In this document: positions 16,856 through 24,615 of the stretch, piece after piece
Layout: every line of letters starts with the position of its first letter
How positions within the stretch are numbered: position 1 is the first letter of the stretch
NCBI GenBank assembly: GCA_023431345.1
Contig: JAEYWK010000096.1
Span: forward strand, 62,001-126,000
DNA length: 64,000 nt
DNA from: Pseudomonadota bacterium
Lineage (GTDB): Bacteria > Myxococcota_A > Polyangia > Polyangiales > Polyangiaceae
Direction: 5' to 3'
Translations under genes and position numbers: made by a program
The notes under the pieces: generated by a model
The model's input: only the letters and a program-made list of their open reading frames with translations
Database searches by the model: none
What the model was told of the DNA's origin: nothing

Positions 16856-17829
16856 TGCCGGCGCCCGATGGGCGCGTCGTGGCGCTGGGAGGTGGCCAGC
16901 GCCTGAAGGCCGTGCTGCGCCCGGTGATGGGCCTGCTCGCGGTCGTCTTCGTCGCGCTCGCGATCTGGGACCTGAGGCGACGCTGGCAGCCCGGCGCGGT
17001 GCACGTCGATTGGGGCTTCGCGGCGGCTTCGATGCTGCCGCTGGCGGCGGGATGCCTGCTGCTCGCCTGGGGCTGGGTTTGGCTCGTCTCACGCATGAGC
17101 GGCGTGCAGGTTCCGTTTTGGGCGGGGGCCGCCCTGCACGTCGAATCGCAAGCCGCGCGCTACACCCCGGGCAAAGTCGGGTTGCCGCTAGTGCGCATGC
17201 TCGGCGCGGAGAAGCTCGGCACCAGTAGCCGCCTGGTCGGCTCGTCGGTGCTGATTGAGGTGCTGTGCTTCGTCGCCACCGGCGGCGTGACCGGTGCGCT
17301 GCTGTTGCTCATCTGGCGTGACATGCTGGCGCGAGCCGCGGACGCGCTCGGCATGCTCGGGCTGATCGCGCTCGCCGGCTTCGTGGTGGCGCTGCTGCTG
17401 CTGCTGCTGGTCGATCGCCGTCACCTCCCTCAGAAGCTGCGCGACCTGCTGCAGCTCGAGGGCGGCGGGCCGCTCGTGCCGCCGGCGCTGCCGTTGATCC
17501 ACGCCGCCTACTGGATGACGTGGGCGCTGCATGGCTACCTCACGAGCCGCGCGATCGCGGCCGCCCCGAACGTCGCGCTGGCCAGCATGGGCTTCTACGT
17601 GCTGTCACCGGTCATGGGGTTTCTGGCGCTGGTCGCGCCGGGTGGGCTGGGCGTGCGCGAGGCGGTGCTGTCGATGGCGCTCTCCGCGGCAACCGGTCCG
17701 GCGCCGGCGCTGTACGCGGCGCTGCTCTCGCGCGGCACCTCGGTGATCGTCGACTTCGTGGTTTGGGTGGCGCTGCGCCCGCTCCGGGACAGAGGCGTCC
17801 GGACGTCAGCCCCCGCCGTGCCACCCTGA
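16855..17829 (+). CDS. Lysylphosphatidylglycerol synthase TM-region/flippase-like membrane protein
   Basis: The ATG at 16855 shares its A with the TGA of the dehydrogenase gene, giving tight coupling. The 324-residue product has about eight hydrophobic helices and the family motif QAARYTPGKVGLPLVRM (usual form Q..ryiPGkvg), then SSVLIEVLCF and a late segment MGFLALVAPGGLGVREAVLSM (PGGLGxRE is characteristic). This belongs to the UPF0104/AglD-like group related to the MprF flippase domain. It may move a lipid or lipid-linked sugar made with the UDP-uronate of the upstream enzyme; that link is inferred. Confidence 0.8.
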   Translation: MPAPDGRVVALGGGQRLKAVLRPVMGLLAVVFVALAIWDLRRRWQPGAVHVDWGFAAASMLPLAAGCLLLAWGWVWLVSRMSGVQVPFWAGAALHVESQAARYTPGKVGLPLVRMLGAEKLGTSSRLVGSSVLIEVLCFVATGGVTGALLLLIWRDMLARAADALGMLGLIALAGFVVALLLLLLVDRRHLPQKLRDLLQLEGGGPLVPPALPLIHAAYWMTWALHGYLTSRAIAAAPNVALASMGFYVLSPVMGFLALVAPGGLGVREAVLSMALSAATGPAPALYAALLSRGTSVIVDFVVWVALRPLRDRGVRTSAPAVPP

Positions 17830-17846
17830 GCTGACACAGCATCCAT

Positions 17847-17869
17847 AAGATCATGTTTTTAATGATCTT
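17847..17869. terminator. AT-rich hairpin with T run
   Basis: An 8-bp perfect stem (17847-17854 with 17862-17869) encloses a 7-base T-rich loop and is followed by TTT. It begins 17 bases after the flippase-like gene. It is strikingly AT-rich against its surroundings. It could terminate that transcript or act as an operator for the Kunitz-domain gene 80 bases on. Confidence 0.5.
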
Positions 17870-17951
17870 TTTAATCGTTACCTATCGGCACATCGCTTGC
17901 TGATTCATGCTTCGGAACGGCGCGCCGCAACGGGCGGCTGGACCTTACACG

Positions 17952-18848
17952 ATGCCTCACCTCGCTCACGCTGCTCGCATCGGCTTTCCTGCGCTGCTGG
18001 CGCTGTCGCTCGCTGCCCTCGCGGGCGCTTGTGGCGGTCGGAGCGTCGACGGCCCCGACGGCGCCGCAACGGGCGGCAGCACCGGTCAGGGCGGTAAGAG
18101 CACCGCCGGAGGCTCGTCGAAGGCCGGCGCGAGTTCGAGCGGCGGCGGCCCGATGGGCGGAGCCGGCGGTAGCCCCGGCGGCGCCGCGTGCAACGCCCCT
18201 CCCGAGAGTGGCACCTGCAACGCCTACTTTCAGGCTTGGTATCACGACCCCGCGACCGGCGTTTGCAAGCCGTTCGTGTATGGAGGCTGCGGCGGCAACG
18301 ACAACCGCTACGACTCACTGGAGGCGTGTCAGAAGTCCTGCAGCGGCGGCGAGCCCAACCACGACGCTTGCACGCAGCCCAGCGATTGCGTCGTCAGGAG
18401 CCGCGGCTGCTGCGGCATTTGTGACGGCCCCGGCATCACCAAGCACGACGTGATCGCGCACAACCGGCAGTACGTCGAGTCGTGCCCCGACATCCTCTGC
18501 GGGCCGTGCCCCGCACCCTCCCCCGGCTCCGGCACCCTCGCCAACTTCATCCCCGACTGCGTGAACCAGCAGTGCACGGTCATCGACGTGCGCGAGAGCT
18601 GGCTCAGCGCCTGCAGAACGGACCGCGACTGCGTGCTCCGTAACGGTAACGACTGCTGTGAGCGATGCGGGGCGAGCGACGCCGTCATTGCGGTGAACGC
18701 CGACCGGTCTTTCGAGATGTACGTGTGCGGCGACGTCAGCGTCGTGTGCCCTGGCTGCGCGCCCGCGCCCACGCCCGCGCCCGCCCTGCGCGCCGTGTGC
18801 GAAGCGTCGGGTCACTGCGCCGTCACCGTCACCCTCCAGCCTGAATAG
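17952..18848 (+). CDS. Lipoprotein with Kunitz/BPTI domain and two Cys-rich repeats
   Basis: The ATG at 17952 gives a signal peptide with lipobox LAGAC (Cys27) and a Gly/Ser linker (28-78). Residues 80-130 form a Kunitz/BPTI domain: six Cys at 80, 89, 105, 113, 126 and 130 with exactly the spacing of BPTI, plus FVYGGCGGNDNRY. The position equal to the P1 reactive residue is Asn90, not Lys/Arg, so trypsin inhibition is unlikely. Two tandem Cys-rich units follow (140-208 and 221-289), each with the order C-x5-C, CC-x2-C, C-x2-C and a terminal Cys pair. A surface-anchored inhibitor or binding protein is plausible; the target is unknown. Confidence 0.85.
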   Translation: MPHLAHAARIGFPALLALSLAALAGACGGRSVDGPDGAATGGSTGQGGKSTAGGSSKAGASSSGGGPMGGAGGSPGGAACNAPPESGTCNAYFQAWYHDPATGVCKPFVYGGCGGNDNRYDSLEACQKSCSGGEPNHDACTQPSDCVVRSRGCCGICDGPGITKHDVIAHNRQYVESCPDILCGPCPAPSPGSGTLANFIPDCVNQQCTVIDVRESWLSACRTDRDCVLRNGNDCCERCGASDAVIAVNADRSFEMYVCGDVSVVCPGCAPAPTPAPALRAVCEASGHCAVTVTLQPE

Positions 18849-18899
18849 GCGAACACGTCGCCACCAGCCGTCGAAAGCAGCGGTCGCGGTCTCGCGGGC

Positions 18900-19754
18900 T
18901 CACGGCGTCGATGAGACGCGCCCGACTCGGGCCAGAACCTCGGCTTGGAAGCGCGCGAGGTAGCGCTCGACCAGCTCGGTCGGATCTGCGCCCGCGAGCA
19001 GCGGCGTGAGATCCATACCCCAAATCAGCGATGTCTCTCGGTCCGTGCCGTGCGACTCGAAGAACGTGGCGTGGGCGCGGCGCCGCCCCGCCGTCGCCAA
19101 GTCGTAGCGCTTGCCGCCCGAGATCTGCGAGTCGAAGACGCCCATCAGCGCCGCGTGCAGGTTCTCGTGCCGGCTGACGGGCATCACGATCTTGTCGGCG
19201 TCGCAGAGCCAGTCCAAATCGCGCCACACCTCGCAGCCGATCAGGCGCTTCGGTCGCTCCGCTTCGGGCAGGCTCAGGCAGGCCGCCACCACCCGTAGCG
19301 CGACCGCGACGTGCGTGTCGTGCTTGTCGGCGAGGTTGTGCGTGTACACGAGCTCGGGGCGCGTCGCCGCCAAGATGCTGGCCAAGTCGGCCACGACCTC
19401 GGCGTCTCCGTCCTTGACGGCGCGGCTCGGGTGCGCCAGCTGAAGCATCGCGGAGTACTCGCCGATGTAGGCGGCCTTGCGCTGTTCGAGCCGGCGCACG
19501 TCGATCATGCGCTCGTCGCTGTAGTCCTTGTATTCGAAGTCGCGCGCGCTGCCGCCGCCGCTCGTCACCACTACCCCCGTGAACCAGCGCTCGCTGCTCT
19601 GAAAGCACTCGACGACGCCGTGGGCGGCCATGAGCTCGAGATCGTCTTGATGCGCGCCGATCGCCAAGTGCGTCGTGCGCGCGAGCGCGGCGGTAAGCTC
19701 GGTGCCGTCTGGCACGAAGCGGTCCGCGTGCGCTTGGGAGAGGGGCAGGCTCAT
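18900..19754 (-). CDS. PIG-L/LmbE family deacetylase
   Basis: These enzymes are zinc-dependent N-deacetylases acting on N-acetylated sugars. Near the N-terminus is GAHQDDLELM (35-40), the usual A-H-P-D-D-x-E motif with Gln in place of Pro. The third zinc ligand appears in KHDTHVAVA. SGGGSAR and the RRLEQRKAAYIG segment fit the substrate region. The start overlaps the stop of the ROK-like gene by 4 bases (ATGA), so they are cotranslated. A pathway that deacetylates and phosphorylates an amino sugar is a reasonable inference. Confidence 0.85.
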   Translation of the reverse strand: MSLPLSQAHADRFVPDGTELTAALARTTHLAIGAHQDDLELMAAHGVVECFQSSERWFTGVVVTSGGGSARDFEYKDYSDERMIDVRRLEQRKAAYIGEYSAMLQLAHPSRAVKDGDAEVVADLASILAATRPELVYTHNLADKHDTHVAVALRVVAACLSLPEAERPKRLIGCEVWRDLDWLCDADKIVMPVSRHENLHAALMGVFDSQISGGKRYDLATAGRRRAHATFFESHGTDRETSLIWGMDLTPLLAGADPTELVERYLARFQAEVLARVGRVSSTP

Positions 19755-21148
19755 GATCGGAGGCGCGGCAAGCTCGCGGCGGCGATGGCTTGACCGACGC
19801 GGCGAGTGGCCTCGTCGGGGAGATGCAGCGTGACACGCGCTGCCTGCGCGGGCGCTTCCACGCGCAACACTTCACGCGCCTTCTCGAGCAGGAGCTGGCC
19901 GCCTTCCCCGGTGGTGACGCGGCCGAGGAGCAGCACGTGCTTCATGGCATAGAACTCCGAGTAGAGCAGCAAACCGTAGCCCAAGAACACGCCCAGGCTC
20001 GCGAAGACGTCACGCGCGCGCGCATCACCGCTCGCCAGCCGCGCTTGCAAGAGCTCGAGCTTCGCCCCGGGCGAGAGATCGACCGGCACCTCGACGCCCG
20101 CCTGCGTCGCCAGGCGGATCGCGGCGTCTTGGGAGAAATAGCTGACGCCGGTGCCGCGATCCCCCGACCACTCGACGTCGACGGGCGCGTCCGGGCTCAG
20201 GTCGACGGGCGCGAACGCCAGCTCGTTCAACCAGCCGGTGAGCAAACCGCGCTCGTCGACGTAGCCGGCGGCCTGGCTCGTGCCCATCGCGATGCCGAGC
20301 ACGGGCTGATCTTTCAGCTGCAGCGCGCCCGCGAGCGCGGTCACGTCGCCGTCGTTGGCGACCTCGAGCGGGACGTCACCCCATTTCTTGGCGATGTCTT
20401 GGTAGATGCCCTTGATGCGCGCGTCGAAGGCGGCCTCGGGCACCTGGCGAAACAGCGACGCCACGCGCGTGCGGTTGTCGACGTAAATTCCAGCCGAGCT
20501 CACGCCGATGGCGTCGATGCGCGGTAGGTGCGCGGCGGCGCGGCGGATCGAGTCGTCGATGCCTTGGAAGTGATACTCGGGGTCGCTCTCGAGCTTCGGC
20601 TGCCACACGGTTTCGAGCGAGAACACCTCGTTGCCGTCGATCACGGCGGCGACCTTGCGATCACTGCCGCCGGCGTCGAAGCCGATGCGGCAACCATCGA
20701 GGTGACCACCGACGGCCTTGCCCTGCTCGCGCGCAGCCGGCAAATCAGCCGCCTCGACGGCTTCGATCACGAACGCGGGTTGCTCGTACACCTGGCTGAA
20801 GAACGCGGCGTCGAACGCGCGCGCTCCGCCCGGCGCGTACGTCGTGGCGAGGCTCTGCGCGATCGCGGGTGAACCGGCGACGAAGACGCGGTGAGCGCCG
20901 CGCTGCCAGAGCAAGAGCTTGAGCACGCGCTCCGCCAGCCGCTGGCTGTCCGCGAAGCGCGCCTGCGTCTCCGCGAAAATGGGCATCGAGAAGCGCGACA
21001 CGCTGCCGCCGCTGCGCTCGAGCGCGAAGCTGAGCGTGCGGCCGCCGGGGGTCGCGGCTCGCGCGTGCTCGCGCAGCGCCAAGTAAAAGGGCTGAAAGCC
21101 GGCGCTGAGCGGCGGCTTCACGGCTGGTTCAAGGCTGAGGCTCGTCAC
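19751..21148 (-). CDS. ROK/hexokinase-like sugar kinase family protein
   Basis: The GTG at 21148 (MTSLSLEPAV...) gives 465 residues, longer than standard ROK proteins (about 300) because of an N-terminal region of about 125. The kinase core starts at RIGFDAGGSDRKVAAVIDG (phosphate-1 motif D-x-G-G-S/T-x-x-K) and continues with IGVSSAGIYV, EVANDGDVTALAG (phosphate-binding N-D-x-D) and VLGIAMGTSQAAGYV (G-T-x-x-G). The ROK zinc motif CxCGxxGC is absent. It is coupled to the PIG-L deacetylase. The sugar is unknown; an acetamido sugar is a guess from the neighbour. Confidence 0.75.
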   Translation of the reverse strand: MTSLSLEPAVKPPLSAGFQPFYLALREHARAATPGGRTLSFALERSGGSVSRFSMPIFAETQARFADSQRLAERVLKLLLWQRGAHRVFVAGSPAIAQSLATTYAPGGARAFDAAFFSQVYEQPAFVIEAVEAADLPAAREQGKAVGGHLDGCRIGFDAGGSDRKVAAVIDGNEVFSLETVWQPKLESDPEYHFQGIDDSIRRAAAHLPRIDAIGVSSAGIYVDNRTRVASLFRQVPEAAFDARIKGIYQDIAKKWGDVPLEVANDGDVTALAGALQLKDQPVLGIAMGTSQAAGYVDERGLLTGWLNELAFAPVDLSPDAPVDVEWSGDRGTGVSYFSQDAAIRLATQAGVEVPVDLSPGAKLELLQARLASGDARARDVFASLGVFLGYGLLLYSEFYAMKHVLLLGRVTTGEGGQLLLEKAREVLRVEAPAQAARVTLHLPDEATRRVGQAIAAASLPRLRS

Positions 21149-21174
21149 GAGGGCGCCGCTTCGACGGTGCGCCC

Positions 21175-21828
21175 CTACTCGGTGACGACGCCGACCTTGG
21201 CTTGAAACACGAGGCGCCCCGCCTTCGGATCCTTGAGCGCGATCTGATAGTCGTTCGGCACCTCGAGCTCGACCTTGGCGGGCGGATTCATGGGCGCGCT
21301 GCCCTTGTCCTTCCCCACCGGCTTGAGCGCGATCGTGGTGGCCGTCTCTTCGCCGAACTCGACCGGGATCTTGTGGAGGGCAGTCAAGCGGTTGCCCTTC
21401 TGGCGCAGCGTGATCCACCACCACTGCTCCTTCTCGTCCTGCTTGAAGCGGTGACCGTCGGCGGGGAATTTCTTCCGCTCGGCCGCCATGCACTCGTTCA
21501 TCTTCTTGGGGTTGTCACCCGCCTTCTTGCTGCACTTCTCCTCGGCTGCCGCCTTGGGCTCCGAGTCGTTGAACGAGAACAAGAACACCACGTCGGGTGC
21601 CGTGATGATGTCGAGCGGCGTGCGCGACGGCTTGGGCTCGTCGCTCGCGGGCTCGGCCTTGGCCTCTTGCTCGCCCGCGGGCGCTTCGCCAGTCTTCGCT
21701 TCCCCGCTGCCGGAGTCGCTCGCGCTCTCTGCCTCGTCGGCCTCGGGCGCCTCGGCGGGCTTCTGACCACCGCACGCGGTGAGCCACACGGACAGAGCGA
21801 GAAAGCCCAGCGAAACGAGCTGCTTCAT
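21175..21828 (-). CDS. Hypothetical lipoprotein with acidic linker
   Basis: The signal peptide ends in LTACGGQ (lipobox Cys19). An acidic Glu/Ala/Ser-rich linker of about 50 residues follows. The C-terminal domain (about 75-217) has two Cys (EEKCSKKAG and MNECMAAERKK) and paired strands such as QWWWITLRQKGNRLTALHKIPVEFGEE. I recognise no family. The gene lies 26 bases upstream of the ROK-like gene on the same strand and may be the first gene of that unit. Confidence 0.6.
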   Translation of the reverse strand: MKQLVSLGFLALSVWLTACGGQKPAEAPEADEAESASDSGSGEAKTGEAPAGEQEAKAEPASDEPKPSRTPLDIITAPDVVFLFSFNDSEPKAAAEEKCSKKAGDNPKKMNECMAAERKKFPADGHRFKQDEKEQWWWITLRQKGNRLTALHKIPVEFGEETATTIALKPVGKDKGSAPMNPPAKVELEVPNDYQIALKDPKAGRLVFQAKVGVVTE

Positions 21829-21891
21829 GACGCCATGAATAAATCAGAAGCGCCCTGAACGGAAGACCGCCCGAGTGGTCCCGAGCGACGC

Positions 21892-23781
21892 TCAGAGTGA
21901 CTGCATGTAGGTGACCAGGTCGGCCTGCTCCGCCTTGGTCAACTGAGAGGTCTTGCCGTGAGCGTCACCGCCGCCGCAGGGGCCGAAGCGCGCCGCCAGA
22001 TCCACGGCGCAGCCGTCGTGGAAAAGCGGCGCGCGCACGTTCACCCCGATCAGCGAGGGGGTCACGAACGCCCCGCCCGTCCCCACGTCGTGCGCCTGAT
22101 TGTCCGTGAAATCGGCCCCACCGTGACAGGTCGCGCAGCCCGTCACCGGGTCGTTGAAGAGCGCCCGGCCCCGCTCGACCGCGGACATGTCCAGATCGTC
22201 GGCTGTCAGCGCGGGCGGCACAGAGTCGAGCCAATCGCGGAGCGCCCCTCGCTGCTCGTCGTTGAGCGGACGCGACATCGACATGCGCTTCATCATGACC
22301 TCGTCGATCAACGCGTCGAACGTCACCAGATCACCGACCCAATGGAAGGGGGCGCGGGTGCTCGCGCCACCTTCCAGCGACTGCGAGCGGCGCGGGCCGA
22401 CTGAAAAATTCCAGGTGTGCCCGTCTTCTCCCGCCTCGGGGTGGCACGACGTGCACGCGATGCCGCCGCCGGTGTTGGTATGGAACAACGCCATACCGGT
22501 GTCGAAGCGCGAGTCCGTCGCGAGCGAGACCACGGCGCCGCTCTCGAGCCGAAGATTGGCGGGCTCGCGCGACTGAGCGACCCACTGATTTTTGGAGTCG
22601 AACGCCACCGCGACGAGCTCTCCCGGGACGCGCTGCGCCGTCGAGACGTCGCGGTCCGTCGTGCCGCCGCCGCAGGCCGAAGTAAACATCGACCCGCCCA
22701 TCTGCGACAGCGGCGAGAGCCACAGGTTCATCGGCGGGGTGCCGTTCACGTCCCAGGCGTTACCGGCCGAGATCACGGCCAGGCGCGAGCCGTCGGGCGA
22801 GAGCCCCAAGTCGATCGGCCCGGCCGCGCCGCCAACCACCGCCGCTGACGACGTGATCAGCGTCGCGTTGCCGTCGCTCGTCGACTCTTTCACCAGAGAG
22901 ACGGACATGTCGGCGACCGAGCCGCCGCAGGGGCTGCCGTAGTAGGCGCCCGCGCCGGACGGTAGCGTCACGTTGCTCGAGTTGACGTGCCCGACCAGCA
23001 CGCCCCCGCCCGGCAGGCCGAGCGCACGGTACGCGACGCTCGACGTCGTGGCGGCGAACCTGCCGCTGGCCACCGGCTGCGCGCGACGCTGCACCTCTCC
23101 CGCGCGGCTCACGACCAGCACTTCCGCCGACTTGAAGCGAGTCACGATCAGCTCGTCACCGGACAGCACGACGTCGCGCAGGTCGGCGTCGAGCCGGAAA
23201 CGCTCGCTCACTGCGCGCTTGGTCGTGTCGACGACGGCCAGCACGCCGGAGCGGCAGGCGACGAACAGCTGATTCTTCGCGCCGTCGAAGGCGAGGCCGC
23301 GGGGCGCCGAGCAGACCGGGATGCGGCGCGCGCGAGCCTCCGCCAAGTCGACCTCGAGGACCACACCGCCGCGCCGCGCCGCCACGTACGCCACGCCCGC
23401 GGGCCCCGCGACGACGCGCCCCGGCTCGTCGCCATCGGCGAGCCGCACCGTGCGCACCGTGAGATCGGTGAGCTGCACGATGTGAACGGCGTCGCGATCG
23501 GCGTCCGCCGCGACCGCATAGTCGTCGTTCGTCACCAAGAGCGTGCCGCCCGCGATCGGAGCCACCTTGCCGCTCGCGCGCGCCGCTTGCCCGCGAAATA
23601 CGAACGCCGCAGCGGTGGACCCGGTCGGCGGCGGCACGGGCGCCGTGCCCGCCACGGGCGGCGTGCCTGCTACGGGCACCGAGTCATCGACAACGTAGTC
23701 CCCCGGACCGCTGCAGCCTGCCAGCGCGCTCAGCCCTGTCGCTACCCCGAGCACCGACCAGCCACCGAAGGTATTCTTCAT
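21892..23781 (-). CDS. Lipoprotein fusing a beta-propeller to a di-heme cytochrome c (peroxidase-like)
   Basis: The ATG at 23781 precedes a signal peptide with lipobox LAGC (Cys about 22). Residues about 55-400 look like a YVTN/NHL-type beta-propeller (repeats such as AVHIVQLTDLTVRTVRL and NQLFVACRSGVLAVVDT). The C-terminal third has two haem-binding motifs, CTSCH (about 440) and CATCH (about 548), with ARAPLFHDGCA (usual form ...P.FHDG in cytochrome c peroxidase/MauG relatives). GREALFND-like text (RGRALFNDPVTG) precedes the second haem. It probably works in periplasmic electron transfer or peroxide/protein oxidation while tethered to a membrane. Confidence 0.8.
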   Translation of the reverse strand: MKNTFGGWSVLGVATGLSALAGCSGPGDYVVDDSVPVAGTPPVAGTAPVPPPTGSTAAAFVFRGQAARASGKVAPIAGGTLLVTNDDYAVAADADRDAVHIVQLTDLTVRTVRLADGDEPGRVVAGPAGVAYVAARRGGVVLEVDLAEARARRIPVCSAPRGLAFDGAKNQLFVACRSGVLAVVDTTKRAVSERFRLDADLRDVVLSGDELIVTRFKSAEVLVVSRAGEVQRRAQPVASGRFAATTSSVAYRALGLPGGGVLVGHVNSSNVTLPSGAGAYYGSPCGGSVADMSVSLVKESTSDGNATLITSSAAVVGGAAGPIDLGLSPDGSRLAVISAGNAWDVNGTPPMNLWLSPLSQMGGSMFTSACGGGTTDRDVSTAQRVPGELVAVAFDSKNQWVAQSREPANLRLESGAVVSLATDSRFDTGMALFHTNTGGGIACTSCHPEAGEDGHTWNFSVGPRRSQSLEGGASTRAPFHWVGDLVTFDALIDEVMMKRMSMSRPLNDEQRGALRDWLDSVPPALTADDLDMSAVERGRALFNDPVTGCATCHGGADFTDNQAHDVGTGGAFVTPSLIGVNVRAPLFHDGCAVDLAARFGPCGGGDAHGKTSQLTKAEQADLVTYMQSL

Positions 23782-23936
23782 CGCTGCCACCCAGTCCCTT
23801 GCTTGCCCTTGCTCGGCGCTAGCGGAGCCCAGAGCACCTCAACCACGGCTCAGAATAACACGCTGGGCAGCGCGCAACCACGTGCGGCGCAGCCAGGTGG
23901 CTCCGTCCCCCATTCGGCGCCGTGGCTACTACGGAG

Positions 23937-24239
23937 CTACTTCAGGAGCTCGGCCGCCGCCTTCTCGATCTCAGCGCCGGTCTGCAAGACCTTGAGATTG
24001 GCGATGAATGCGTACTTGGCGATCCGGGTGTCGAGGGCGCCCTCGAGGCTCGAGGTCGTCACGCTATCGAGCATCGATTGCGCTTCGCGTGCCTCGGGGG
24101 AGATTCGTACCGTCTCCGCCGTCGCGGCCGCGGAGGGCGCGCCAGCCAGGCGCGTGACCTGCGCCGCTGAGCGCTCGAAGCGCTCGGAGGCTTCGGCGAC
24201 GCCGGCGAGCGCGGATTGCTGGAGCGAGCGTAGGGCCAC
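23937..24239 (-). CDS. Orphan flagellar-rod-like small protein
   Basis: The GTG at 24239 gives 100 residues whose start (ALRSLQQSALAGVAEASERFERSA) resembles the N-terminal helix of flagellar rod/hook proteins. Its end (ALDTRIAKYAFIANLKVLQTGAEIEKAAAELL) resembles their C-terminal helix (x-A-K/Q-x-A-Y/F-x-A-N-x-K-V-I/L-x-T). The frame also extends to an ATG at 24356, but that part carries a hairpin and no rod-like sequence. No other flagellar gene is in the window. It may be a stand-alone helical protein used in another assembly. The homology is judged by eye only. Confidence 0.45.
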   Translation of the reverse strand: MALRSLQQSALAGVAEASERFERSAAQVTRLAGAPSAAATAETVRISPEAREAQSMLDSVTTSSLEGALDTRIAKYAFIANLKVLQTGAEIEKAAAELLK

Positions 24240-24615
24240 GTACGCTGGAACGGAGTCCGCAGCGCGACCTTGAGGCAATTTAGCTCCAGCGGTGCATTGC
24301 CGCTGGAGCGCACGGCTCCGGCTCGAGCTCTCACTAGGATTCTTTCTCGCGCGCATGACTTAATCGGCGCAAAGCGAGCAGCGGGCGCCGGATGATTGGC
24401 GAGGAATGCCCGCGCCTGATCGATTGTCAGTCTCACCTACGTTGTCGCGAGCGTCAGACGTTCGTCCCCAACGATGAGCAGACGCCTAGGACGCGATCCA
24501 GCTTGGCTCTACGTAACCCTCAAGTGTTATTAGCGCCCTCGCGCCCTACCTCCAACCACTCGTCTAGACCGCGCTTTCCTGTGATAGGCGAGCCTATACT
24601 CGAATCGTCGACACG
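24240..24615. other. Intergenic region before 7TM hybrid kinase
   Basis: This 376-base spacer separates divergent genes and is visibly less GC-rich than its surroundings. It contains the hairpin at 24283-24309 and a TATACT at 24595-24600, 16 bases before the TTG start of the kinase; no good -35 box is seen. Short frames inside it do not look coding. Confidence 0.4.
24283..24309 (-). terminator. Hairpin upstream of rod-like gene
   Basis: A perfect 10-bp stem (24283-24292 with 24300-24309) with a 7-base loop lies 44 bases upstream of the preferred GTG start of the rod-like gene. On the minus strand it could act as a leader structure or attenuator. It has no T tract. If the ATG at 24356 were used, it would be inside the coding region. 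Confidence 0.4.

Noticed and set aside
24595..24600. TATACT as a firm promoter of the 7TM kinase
   Set aside because: The -10-like box is good but no -35 element with proper spacing is visible, and the leader would be very short. Mentioned only within the intergenic entry.
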